Shown here one piece after another: positions 6,627 to 14,591 of a stretch of DNA of 24,326 nucleotides. The translations under genes were made by a program, and so were the position numbers. Location: the NCBI GenBank assembly GCA_041661585.1, contig JBAZUC010000006.1, forward strand, positions 1-24,326. Direction: 5' to 3'. Below the pieces are notes generated by a model, which saw only the letters and a list, made by a program, of their open reading frames with translations, did no database searches and was not told the DNA's origin. The stretch is from JAPLXD01 sp041661585. GTDB lineage: Bacteria > Patescibacteriota > Minisyncoccia > Moranbacterales > UBA11712. Position 1 is the stretch's first letter. Each line of letters begins with the position of its first letter.

Positions 6627-7562
6627 ATGAAGAAAAAAAACTCAATTTTGCTCCTGTTTTTGGCAATTGCCGCCGTTTTGTATTTTTTTTGGCCTTTTGG
6701 CAAAAGGACTTTTGACGCCAAAAAGCCGTTTGCGGTTGGCATCGCTGACAATGGAAACTATTTTGCAACCTCCGCATCGGCCACAACTGTTTCCGAACTT
6801 CTCGCCGAAAAAAATATCGCGCTGAACGACAAAGACTTTATTTTCCCAACGCCGGACGCGAAAATTTTTCCCGGATCGAAAATAACAATCGAGAGAGCAA
6901 TGCCGATCTCCATTGAAGTGGACGGGAAGGATATCAAGTTTGATACGCTCGGAACAAGTGTCGGAGACGCAATCAATGAAGCGAATATAGCCTTGTCTCA
7001 CGCGGACAAAGTCGCGCCTGACAAACCCTCTCTCCTTTCACCGAACCTGGCCATCAAAATCACGCGAATCAATTTTGAAGAAGTAACGCTCGAAGAAGAT
7101 ATCCCCTTCCAGACCGTTGAAAAAGAAGACAACACCGTCCTTTGGCGCAAAAAAGAAACCAAACAAAAAGGAGAAAAGGGGATTCGAGAAAAAACCTACA
7201 AAGTGACCTACACCAACGGCAAGGAAACCAATCGCGCTTTGCTTGGAACAAAAATAACCAAACAGCCGGTTTCCCAAATTGAAGTGACGGGAACGAAAAT
7301 AATCGTCGGGAAAACCCAGTCAGGCGCCGCGACCTGGTATGTATTCGGCTCCGACCTCACTTGCGCGAGTCTCGACTTCGCCAAAGGAAAATATCTTCGC
7401 GTGACAAACCGCGCCAATGGAAAATCAGTGATCGTGCAAGTGAACGACAGTGGGCCGTATGGAAAAGGCCGTGTGATCGACCTCAACAAAAAAGCCTTTC
7501 AAAAGATCGGCGACATCGGCGCGGGAGTAATCAATGTGAAGGTGGAGGAAATATTAAACTAA
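6627..7562 (+). CDS. Membrane-anchored DUF348-G5-RlpA-like double-psi beta-barrel protein
   Basis: An N-terminal hydrophobic segment (residues 6-22) anchors or exports the 311-residue protein. Two DUF348-like repeats follow (about 36-90 and 93-146), then a G5 domain (about 148-226) and a C-terminal RlpA-like double-psi beta-barrel (233-309) with SGAATWY, LRVTN and VNDSGPYGKGRVIDL. The order is like that of actinobacterial and firmicute cell-wall proteins of the Rpf/YabE type, pointing to peptidoglycan binding or remodelling. Asp274 of VND is kept, but the TCAH motif that carries the catalytic His of RlpA-type lytic transglycosylases reads TCAS, so activity is doubtful. The gene precedes rsmA with only four bases between them, as yabE and ksgA are also neighbours in Bacillus. 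Confidence 0.88.
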   Translation: MKKKNSILLLFLAIAAVLYFFWPFGKRTFDAKKPFAVGIADNGNYFATSASATTVSELLAEKNIALNDKDFIFPTPDAKIFPGSKITIERAMPISIEVDGKDIKFDTLGTSVGDAINEANIALSHADKVAPDKPSLLSPNLAIKITRINFEEVTLEEDIPFQTVEKEDNTVLWRKKETKQKGEKGIREKTYKVTYTNGKETNRALLGTKITKQPVSQIEVTGTKIIVGKTQSGAATWYVFGSDLTCASLDFAKGKYLRVTNRANGKSVIVQVNDSGPYGKGRVIDLNKKAFQKIGDIGAGVINVKVEEILN

Positions 7563-7566
7563 AGTT

Positions 7567-8352
7567 ATGCCCACAAAACTAGGTCAAAATTTTCTCACAG
7601 ACGAAAATATAGCCCGACAAATTGTAGATTCGGCGAATTTGTCATCCACTGACAATGTCCTTGAAATTGGCCCCGGAAAAGGCATTTTGACAAAATACTT
7701 GGCCATCTCAAGTACCCATATCTTGGCAGTTGAAATTGATCAGCGATTGATCGAGCCGCTCCAAAAACAATTCAAAAATATTGAAATTATCAACGAAGAT
7801 ATCCTGAAAATAAATATTCCGAAATTAATCGAAGAAAATAATTTTCAGAATTATAAAGTCGTTGCCAATTTGCCATATTATATAGCTTCCAAAATTATTC
7901 GCTTGTTTCTTGAAACAAAATATCCACCGGGAGAAATGATTTTGATGGTTCAAAAAGAAGTCGGGGAGAGGATTATCGCGCAAGACGCAAAAGAAAGCAT
8001 TTTGTCCATCTCCGTGAAATTCTATGCCGATCCGGAAATTATTTTCGAGGTCGAAAAAGAAAATTTCGACCCCATCCCAGAAGTTGATTCAGCCGTGATC
8101 AGAATTAAAAGAAAAAAGAATTCACCCAAGGCTGACGCAAGCGAGTTTTTCACTCTTGTAAAAGCCGGGTTTTCAGCCAAGCGAAAGATGTTGGTGAACA
8201 ATCTTGCTAATAGCTTGCATCTCTCAAAAGAAACTATCTCTGAAGCATTAAAAAAAGCCGGCCTGAATCTGACAGTGCGAGCGGAAAAGTTGAAGGTGGA
8301 GGATTGGGCGAAGTTATATCAAATTTTCACCGCGGGCCAGAAGACCAAATAG
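7567..8352 (+). CDS. rsmA: 16S rRNA (adenine1518-N6/adenine1519-N6)-dimethyltransferase
   Basis: RsmA (KsgA) dimethylates two adjacent adenines in the 3' end loop of 16S rRNA, using S-adenosylmethionine, late in 30S assembly. The 261-residue protein has the expected length and motifs: GQNFL (6-10), the SAM-binding EIGPGKG (33-39), the acidic residue of AVEID (54-58), and the catalytic NLPYYI (101-106). The C-terminal helical domain carries FSAKRKML and ends after a family-typical EDWAKLYQ. It is probably co-transcribed with the G5 protein gene. Its 3' end overlaps the convergent ubiA-like gene by 34 bp. Confidence 0.97.
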   Translation: MPTKLGQNFLTDENIARQIVDSANLSSTDNVLEIGPGKGILTKYLAISSTHILAVEIDQRLIEPLQKQFKNIEIINEDILKINIPKLIEENNFQNYKVVANLPYYIASKIIRLFLETKYPPGEMILMVQKEVGERIIAQDAKESILSISVKFYADPEIIFEVEKENFDPIPEVDSAVIRIKRKKNSPKADASEFFTLVKAGFSAKRKMLVNNLANSLHLSKETISEALKKAGLNLTVRAEKLKVEDWAKLYQIFTAGQKTK

Positions 8353-9953
8353 ACTATCAGAAAAACATAAAGGAACAAAAAGCCGAAAACAAAAATATGC
8401 ACTCTTCGGGGTGATATTTTTTTTGTCTGCAAAATCCAAAAGGAAAGCGCGCCAAGGATCATTGCCGGAAGAAACAGCACTCTCGCGTTGAGCCAGACGA
8501 CACTCAAAGCATAAGAGAGAAAAATTCCAAGACCGATCGCAAACCGCGCCCACGTTTCGCCCAGAAGAACAGGGATTGTCCAGACTTCATCCGCCCGGTC
8601 GCCCTCAATGTCTTTCAAGTCTTTTATGGGAAGAGACATTGTGAAAGCGAAAATCAAAAGCCAGAAAACCTGCTGAGGGAAGCGACTGATATTCTGCCCA
8701 TCAGCAAGAAGTAAAAATCCGCTTGAAAACAAAAGCGTAAGAGCGAGAGCCGAGAGAAAGCTCGCGACAATCGGAAATCTCTTGAGACGGAACGGCCAAG
8801 CGGAATAAGCCCAACCAATGGCTTGGTAGGCAAAGATTACTAAAAAGAATTTCACTCCGACGGTAATTGCGAGAATGAGCGAAAAAACAAAGCATACCCA
8901 AAAAAGCTGGCGAAAATCTTCGCCGGAAACTGCGCCCGTCGCCAGCGGTCGCCCTTTGTTCGTCATTTTGTCAATCGGGAGATCAATTTGATCATTGAGA
9001 AATACCGAAGCCAGCCAGGCGAAAATAGCGGCCAGAATCAAGTTTGAAAGGGCAAAAAAGGAAAAAATGTTTATAATTATGTTATTTGGAAAATAGAAAG
9101 CGCTCAATCCCGCGCCAACAAGGATCAATCCGCCATGAATCATGATCTGGATCCAGCGAATATTTCTCGCGACCGGCCAGAGTTTTCCGCGATAAAAAAG
9201 CCAAAAAAAGAAGATTAGAACCGGCACAAGCAAAAAGGCATAGATCAAATTCATCTTGACATTGAGCGCGTTTATAAAATCCGTTTCGGCTATGGAAAAA
9301 TAGCTTGCCGGTGTGAGAAAAAGGCCGGCGATATCAAAGTTTTCAACCGAAAAAACGCTCTTTTTCGGCAAAAAATAGAGATATGCCAGCCAAGACGGAA
9401 AAGAACCGAGAACAAAAAGAACAACATAAGTAAAAATCCCCGCCAAAAAGGCTCTTATTGCCATTTTTTGCTTTATATAAGCATATATTATGACAAATAT
9501 GATCGCCAGTGCCACCTCGACCCGCACGCCATAGGTGATCCCGATCGCAGCGTTGTTCCCAAAAAACGAGAAAAAGCACGCAAAAAGCCCTTTGAGACTG
9601 TCAAAAGCATAAAAGCTCCAGCAAAAATTCTGCCCACACCATATTTTGTCAATAATCGGCGGAAAAATTGCCAGCAAAAACCCCCAAAGAAGGACATTTG
9701 CCACTTTTTTCACACTTTCTTTTAGCCAAAAGACAAGGAAAATAAGCACCAAAAGATAAGAAAAAGCAAAGAATAAATAGGCGGCTAGCGTCGAACCGAT
9801 GAAAAGCGTGAGCGATTTGTCCGCAAAGCCGGAAAGGAGATTTTCTCCAATCATCCGAAGAGCAATAATTGCTGAAAAGGCTGTCAGCCAGCCGGTGAAA
9901 GTGAGAGGGTAGTTTTCGATTTTTTGCAAAAATTTTTGAATCAATTTCAGCAT
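8319..9953 (-). CDS. UbiA-family membrane prenyltransferase with extra N-terminal membrane domain
   Basis: UbiA enzymes transfer prenyl groups to aromatic or other acceptors inside the membrane. The C-terminal half (about residue 265 on) has both Asp-rich signatures: NDQIDLPIDKMTNKGRP (NDxxDxxxD, from residue 320) and DLKDIEGDRAD (445-455), which bind prenyl diphosphate through Mg. The first 260 residues form a separate region of about six membrane segments that I do not recognise; ordinary UbiA proteins are about 300 residues, this one is 544. Start ATG 9953 is chosen over the upstream in-frame TTG 9992 because the TTG would lie at or ahead of the transcription start given by the promoter at 9981-10010. 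It is the only minus-strand gene here. Substrate unknown. Confidence 0.85.
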   Translation of the reverse strand: MLKLIQKFLQKIENYPLTFTGWLTAFSAIIALRMIGENLLSGFADKSLTLFIGSTLAAYLFFAFSYLLVLIFLVFWLKESVKKVANVLLWGFLLAIFPPIIDKIWCGQNFCWSFYAFDSLKGLFACFFSFFGNNAAIGITYGVRVEVALAIIFVIIYAYIKQKMAIRAFLAGIFTYVVLFVLGSFPSWLAYLYFLPKKSVFSVENFDIAGLFLTPASYFSIAETDFINALNVKMNLIYAFLLVPVLIFFFWLFYRGKLWPVARNIRWIQIMIHGGLILVGAGLSAFYFPNNIIINIFSFFALSNLILAAIFAWLASVFLNDQIDLPIDKMTNKGRPLATGAVSGEDFRQLFWVCFVFSLILAITVGVKFFLVIFAYQAIGWAYSAWPFRLKRFPIVASFLSALALTLLFSSGFLLLADGQNISRFPQQVFWLLIFAFTMSLPIKDLKDIEGDRADEVWTIPVLLGETWARFAIGLGIFLSYALSVVWLNARVLFLPAMILGALSFWILQTKKISPRRVHIFVFGFLFLYVFLIVYLVFWPAVKI

Positions 9954-9980
9954 AGTTTTTGTAATTTTATCAATATAATA

Positions 9981-10010
9981 TCTATAGCACAATCCAGCCT
10001 AACTTATCAA
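9981..10010 (-). promoter_or_regulatory. Promoter of the ubiA-like gene
   Basis: Read on the minus strand, TTGATA (10010-10005) and TATAGA (9986-9981) are 18 bp apart. The predicted start near 9974 gives a leader of about 20 bases to ATG 9953. It is back to back with the promoter of the secretion cluster, only some 10 bp away. Confidence 0.5.
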
Positions 10011-10020
10011 CATTTTCTTT

Positions 10021-10049
10021 TTGTTGACGCTTGAAAAATATGGTATAAT
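10021..10049 (+). promoter_or_regulatory. Extended -10 promoter of the T4SS-like cluster
   Basis: A perfect TATAAT (10044-10049) is preceded by TG at 10041-10042, the extended -10 element. At 17 bp spacing the -35 position holds TTGTTG (10021-10026). A better-looking TTGACG (10024-10029) is also present but at only 14 bp. Transcription would start near 10056, giving an 80-base leader that contains the long stem described separately. Confidence 0.65.
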
Positions 10050-10061
10050 CAAGCTGATGAA

Positions 10062-10137
10062 CCCCGTTAGAAAATATAGCAAATATATTTGAATCTGGCG
10101 GGGCGAAGAAAGAATAATTATTGTTTTTCTAACGGGG
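10062..10137 (+). promoter_or_regulatory. Structured leader: 13-bp stem ending on the first start codon of the cluster
   Basis: CCCCGTTAGAAAA (10062-10074) pairs exactly with TTTTCTAACGGGG (10125-10137). The last paired G is the first base of the GTG start codon of the next gene. The 50-base loop contains a perfect 12-base palindrome (10080-10091) and a purine-rich segment (10098-10114). If formed, the stem would hide the start region from ribosomes. It sits at the head of the whole secretion block, so it could set output of the first gene and perhaps of the operon. It matches no riboswitch class I know. Confidence 0.55.
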
Positions 10138-11252
10138 TGAAAAAGATAAAAATCATAGCCATTCTTGCTGTGAGTTTCGTTGTATTTGCGACGACGCTTT
10201 TTGCGCTGGCTCAAAGCCAAAATAGCAACTCCCTTTTCCTCGACAGCGACCAGGACGGACTGACGGACCAGGAGGAAAAGGCGATCGGAACCGACTCGTT
10301 GAAAGCCGACACTGACGGAGACGGATATTCGGACGGAAAAGAAGTCGAGAGTGGATACAATCCCTTGAAGCCGGCTCCCGGAGACAAACTTGTTGTTGTC
10401 GCAGAGTCCGCGACCCCCGCAAGCGCTATTTCGGCGAGTGACACTGCGGCAAAAACAACCACTGATTCAACTTCCGCGGATCAAACCTCCGAAAACGGCC
10501 TTGCCTCGCCGGCAGGCGGGCAAACCGATTTTCTCGGAGCCGATGCGATAGCCGATTTGAGCTCTGACCCGAACAATCCGAATCTCACCAATGAAATGAT
10601 CGGCCAACTGATGCAGTTCACGAAAGACAAAGCGGAAACCGACACCAGCTTTGTCGACAATCCGACTTTTTCTTCGGACGATCTGGCGCAGGTTTCCCAA
10701 AACGCTCTTCAGGCGGTGGATATCACGAAAAATATGCCGGAGGTCAAAGACAGCGAGTTGAACATCTTGCCGGCGATTGATGACAAGGATCTGTCGGATG
10801 AAGAATTGAAGGCCGCGCAGAAGGCCGAGATCGAAAAATATCTCGCCCAAGCCGCTTTCATCTTTGCTTCCAATTCTCCATTTCCGGTGGATCAACCACA
10901 AAACTTGCAATCGCAATTGAACGCGGAGGGCATGAATTTGTTTTCTTCTTTTTCCTCCGGCGACAGCGCGAAAATAGCTTCATACGCCGCGAAAGCCCAA
11001 GTCGGAATCGACCAGATGAAAAAAATAGCGGTGCCATATATCCTGAAAGACATCCACAAATCGATGCTTCAGCTCGCGCTCTATACGATCAGCCTCAAGG
11101 ATCAAATTTCGCTCAACGCCGCTGATCCGATGAAAAGCCTCGCCGCCGCTTCAAGCATTCAGACAGTTGTTCAAAAATCAACGGAACTGCAAAGTCAATT
11201 TATTCAAATATTGAATGAGTATGGAATTGAATTTGTGAATTTTCCCCAATAA
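10137..11252 (+). CDS. Secreted protein with thrombospondin-type-3-like calcium loops
   Basis: The GTG at 10137 gives a clean signal peptide (residues 1-25: KKIK, hydrophobic core, ALA before the likely cut), so I prefer it to the TTG at 10089, which would add 16 polar residues in front. Residues 36-74 hold two Asp-rich loops, DSDQDGLTDQEE and DTDGDGYSDGKE, of the calcium-binding thrombospondin type 3 / EF-hand-like kind. A Thr/Ser/Ala-rich linker follows, and then a mostly helical domain (about 150-371) that I do not recognise. It is the first gene of the secretion-like block and is three bases from the next gene. Role unknown; an exported structural or accessory protein is likely. Confidence 0.82.
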   Translation: MKKIKIIAILAVSFVVFATTLFALAQSQNSNSLFLDSDQDGLTDQEEKAIGTDSLKADTDGDGYSDGKEVESGYNPLKPAPGDKLVVVAESATPASAISASDTAAKTTTDSTSADQTSENGLASPAGGQTDFLGADAIADLSSDPNNPNLTNEMIGQLMQFTKDKAETDTSFVDNPTFSSDDLAQVSQNALQAVDITKNMPEVKDSELNILPAIDDKDLSDEELKAAQKAEIEKYLAQAAFIFASNSPFPVDQPQNLQSQLNAEGMNLFSSFSSGDSAKIASYAAKAQVGIDQMKKIAVPYILKDIHKSMLQLALYTISLKDQISLNAADPMKSLAAASSIQTVVQKSTELQSQFIQILNEYGIEFVNFPQ

Positions 11253-11255
11253 ACA

Positions 11256-12305
11256 ATGAACAAAAAAACAAACAAAATATTGATGGTTCTGCTTCTCTTC
11301 GCTTTTTTGAACACGGCTTTCACGCCCGCCGCCTGCGCTGAAGCATGGGGCACAAACATGGCGTCAACAATTTTTCAGATAACCCAAGAGAAGATGATGA
11401 AGAGCATTTATGAAACGACTCTTGCCAACCTCAAAATGGCGGCTCTTCGCATCATCCAAACGCGCCTCATGTCATTGCTCCAATCAAGCGGCGTTCCGGT
11501 GGACGGCGTCGCAGGGGCGATCATCAGCGACTGGAAAATGTTCATCTTCAGCTCGGCAACAAGATATTCCGATCAGATCACAAGCGACTTTTTCCGGGGC
11601 TTGAGCTCGGGCGCCGCCATCGGAATACAGCAGCGAGTGATCAACCCGGCTATGATGGCGGTCATGACAAACCCCGCATCCCTGCGACCCGATCTTCAAA
11701 ACTATGTCCAAAATGGCGACGCCAGTATGATTTTCCAGCTGGGGAAATCAATGAACCCCTGGGTAGCCTGGAATGCCGCCGCCCAGCCACAAAATGACCT
11801 GGCCTACTGGACTGTGGTCGGGTCAGGAATCAACAGAACTGCCTACGAGCAGGAGGCGGCCGCCAAGCAGGCGGAGGGTCAAGCCGGACAAGGATACGCG
11901 GGCAAGGAAATGACCGCCAGCAATGGGAAAAAACTTACCGCTCCGGGCGACAAAACAGTCACGACCTCAAGCGGCGCCAAAGTCTCTGTTCCGGCCGGAT
12001 CGGACTACAAGGGACAAAATATCACCACCACCGGTTCCGATATCAAGACATTGGCAAATGATGTCGTTATTCACATGAAAACTCAAATGCTTTCTATGGC
12101 GCAGAGTATCCCGGAAATTGCAACCGCAATGGTGAATCAAATGATCTCCCAGGTCATCCAGCAGGGAGCCAATCAAATAGCCAACCCGGGAAGCGGAGGT
12201 ATGTCCAGTTCTCAAATGATGAGTCAAATGACAAGCCAAGCGCAAATGCTGATCCAAAACGGAGTGCGCCAAGCCGCCAGCCCGAATACGTTTTTTGGCC
12301 GCTAA
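11256..12305 (+). CDS. Secreted protein of the T4SS-like cluster, function unknown
   Basis: The 349-residue product has a signal peptide (about 1-28, hydrophobic LMVLLLFAFL core, AACA before the likely cut). The mature part begins with a long amphipathic helical region (about 30-160), has a low-complexity Gly/Thr/Ala/Lys segment near 195-255, and ends in a Met/Gln/Ser-rich tail (about 275-349) with many MSQM-like units. I see no enzyme motif. By position between the calcium-loop protein and VirB6 it could fill a VirB5-like or similar exported role, but there is no sequence support for that. It starts three bases after the preceding gene, so it is certainly in the same transcript. Confidence 0.8.
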   Translation: MNKKTNKILMVLLLFAFLNTAFTPAACAEAWGTNMASTIFQITQEKMMKSIYETTLANLKMAALRIIQTRLMSLLQSSGVPVDGVAGAIISDWKMFIFSSATRYSDQITSDFFRGLSSGAAIGIQQRVINPAMMAVMTNPASLRPDLQNYVQNGDASMIFQLGKSMNPWVAWNAAAQPQNDLAYWTVVGSGINRTAYEQEAAAKQAEGQAGQGYAGKEMTASNGKKLTAPGDKTVTTSSGAKVSVPAGSDYKGQNITTTGSDIKTLANDVVIHMKTQMLSMAQSIPEIATAMVNQMISQVIQQGANQIANPGSGGMSSSQMMSQMTSQAQMLIQNGVRQAASPNTFFGR

Positions 12306-12344
12306 GCGCGCAATTCCAGCTTTCAAATATAAACAAAAAAACGG

Positions 12345-14555
12345 GTGAACAGCAACAAAGCATCGACTTCAAATATTTTGAAATTTTTCAAACCGAACAA
12401 GCGGGCGGTTTTTTTTGTATTGCTCGCGATTTTGGCTTTGGGATTTTCGGTGAAAAGCTCTTTCGCCGCGCAAATTCCCGGGCCAGCACCAGTACCCGGT
12501 CAGTCACTGCCTCCTGCATGGATAGAAGCAAAAAAGAATTATACCGGGACCTACCAAACCAACCTCAACTCGTGGACGAGCAATGACATCACTCCCACTT
12601 CTCCAAATGACTACCGGATGGTTCTCGAATTTTACGGGGGCTATTCTTGGCCAGAAATAAATAAAGCCGGCAAAGACAACACTAGCTCTTTCATATCGAA
12701 TCCCGTAAATAATTCTATTACTCGTACTTATCTTGGAACGACAGATGCTGAGGTCCTTGAAAAATGGAAAGCGGGACAAGACGCGCCAAAACCATCAACT
12801 TCTCAACAAGCAGTCAATGACATGAATAATGGCACAAGAGTGGTGAGCAACGAAGTGAACAACACCGCCGTCAAATGGATAGACGCAGCGGCTCTGAAAG
12901 TTGTCATAACTGTTCTCGGTGTTCTTGCGACATTTTGCAAAATTTTACTTATGTATGCCGGCCAGGCACTTGATGTGACCCTCAATCCAAATTTGTACAA
13001 CTTCACAAGCAATCAAATGGTCGTGGGGGGCTGGATCATTGTGCGGGATGTCTGCAATCTCTTCTTTTTGCTCGTACTTCTTTTCATTGCTATTTGCACG
13101 ATTCTAAAAATTGAAAAATACCACGCCAAAAAAACGCTCCTAATGTTGATCATCATGGCGCTTCTCATCAATTTCTCAAAACCCATTGCAGTTTTCATAT
13201 TCGACGGATCCCAGCTGCTCATGAATATGTTTTTGAGCGAAATAACAAAAAACGGGGGTTCGCCAGCTGCAATATTGGCAGGCGACATTGCAAAGTTTTT
13301 GTATGGAGATCTGATGGATAGTCTCGCTTCACAACCAAATGACTGGACGATAGCTGTATATTATTTGTTTGTCGTTGTGTTCCTCTTCATGTTTGCTGTT
13401 GCCTTGTTTGTGATGTTTCTTTTCATGATGATTCGCATCGTAGTCGTGATGATTCTTGTCATTGTCTCTCCTTTGGCTTTTTTCGCCGCAATCGTTCCCG
13501 ATTTTTCAAAAATGTCTTCCAGCTGGTGGTCGGCTCTTTTTGAATATTCATATTATGGCCCAGCCGCCGCTTTCTTTTTGTTCCTCGCAACAAAATTTGC
13601 AATCTCGTCTAGCAACAGCACCATATTGCCCCAAATTAATATCCAGGGGGGTGAGCCATCGGCTGCTGGAAACTTGGTCATTCAGCATATTATTCGATAT
13701 GCCGTCGTTCTCGTTTTCCTCTATGCCTCGATTTTCATGGCCAAAAAATTCGGCGGGGGAGCCGGCGCGGCAATTACGAACTGGGGGGACAAGGCTCTCA
13801 AGGGAGGCTGGTTCCGCAAGGGTGGCTGGCCACGAGAAGTTGTCGCTTGGGGATCACGAACAACTGGAGTTACTGGGGGTGTATCCCAAAAAATGCAGCA
13901 ATCCGGATGGACCCGCTGGATGACAGCAGAAGGACGGAAAAGAAATCAAAAAAGAAGAGAGGCGGGAGTTGCATCGTTCCTTGGTGTTACTGGAGCGCGA
14001 ACAAAAAGACTCAAAGAAGACGCTGAAAATCTCAAGAATGAGTCCAACGCAAATATCATTAGGATGGCTGAGGCAGGAGATATGGTCGCTGCTTTTGTCG
14101 CATCAAGTAGGGGCATTCTAAATGAAAATATAGTAAACGCTGCTTTACCTCACCTCGCTGGTGATGCAGATATGAGAAATGAATTCGTCAGAAATGCAAG
14201 AAAAAATGGACAAGCTCACGAAGCACTCCGAATTAGATTACAAACACCCGGCTTGGAGGATGCAAATAGCGCTCAATATAATAATCCAGCCGCTATTGCT
14301 GAGCATGAAATAACTCGTGTCTCAACTGCTGATCTTGTTAAAAATCAGAATATCCATCAACTAGCACAAATTCCAGAGGGTCTTGCCGCGCTTAATGCGA
14401 CCTTCAATGGTAATAATAGCATAAATGCTAGAGCAACAAACCTTGCTGCAACGCCAGAACAACGGGCATCTGCCCAACAACAACTTAATAATATAATTTC
14501 AGAAGCTTCGGCACAAAACTTGAACGCTTTGCGAAATAATGGCCTCGTAACTTAA
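12345..14555 (+). CDS. VirB6/TrbL-like polytopic membrane protein
   Basis: VirB6-type proteins form the inner-membrane channel base of type IV secretion systems. The 736-residue product begins with a signal-like segment (about 20-42), a polar exported part (about 43-180), then roughly seven membrane segments (about 183-206, 226-254, 263-286, 334-360, 361-384, 402-420, 446-466). The SPLAFFAAIVP stretch (375-385) resembles a conserved part of TrbL/VirB6 families. The rest (about 470-736) is charged and Asn/Ala-rich, probably cytoplasmic. The start is GTG 12345 with no clear Shine-Dalgarno site; like the first gene of the block it reads ACGGG(G)TG. Family placement rests on topology, this motif and the neighbours VirB3 and VirB4. 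Confidence 0.8.
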   Translation: MNSNKASTSNILKFFKPNKRAVFFVLLAILALGFSVKSSFAAQIPGPAPVPGQSLPPAWIEAKKNYTGTYQTNLNSWTSNDITPTSPNDYRMVLEFYGGYSWPEINKAGKDNTSSFISNPVNNSITRTYLGTTDAEVLEKWKAGQDAPKPSTSQQAVNDMNNGTRVVSNEVNNTAVKWIDAAALKVVITVLGVLATFCKILLMYAGQALDVTLNPNLYNFTSNQMVVGGWIIVRDVCNLFFLLVLLFIAICTILKIEKYHAKKTLLMLIIMALLINFSKPIAVFIFDGSQLLMNMFLSEITKNGGSPAAILAGDIAKFLYGDLMDSLASQPNDWTIAVYYLFVVVFLFMFAVALFVMFLFMMIRIVVVMILVIVSPLAFFAAIVPDFSKMSSSWWSALFEYSYYGPAAAFFLFLATKFAISSSNSTILPQINIQGGEPSAAGNLVIQHIIRYAVVLVFLYASIFMAKKFGGGAGAAITNWGDKALKGGWFRKGGWPREVVAWGSRTTGVTGGVSQKMQQSGWTRWMTAEGRKRNQKRREAGVASFLGVTGARTKRLKEDAENLKNESNANIIRMAEAGDMVAAFVASSRGILNENIVNAALPHLAGDADMRNEFVRNARKNGQAHEALRIRLQTPGLEDANSAQYNNPAAIAEHEITRVSTADLVKNQNIHQLAQIPEGLAALNATFNGNNSINARATNLAATPEQRASAQQQLNNIISEASAQNLNALRNNGLVT

Positions 14556-14591
14556 ACCCAAACTTGGCTTGCTTGAGCGAAATCAACGCAT

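Noticed and set aside
10089..10136. TTG start giving 16 extra residues for the first secretion-cluster gene
   Set aside because: The signal peptide begins cleanly at GTG 10137. The extension lies in the structured leader loop and has no Shine-Dalgarno site.
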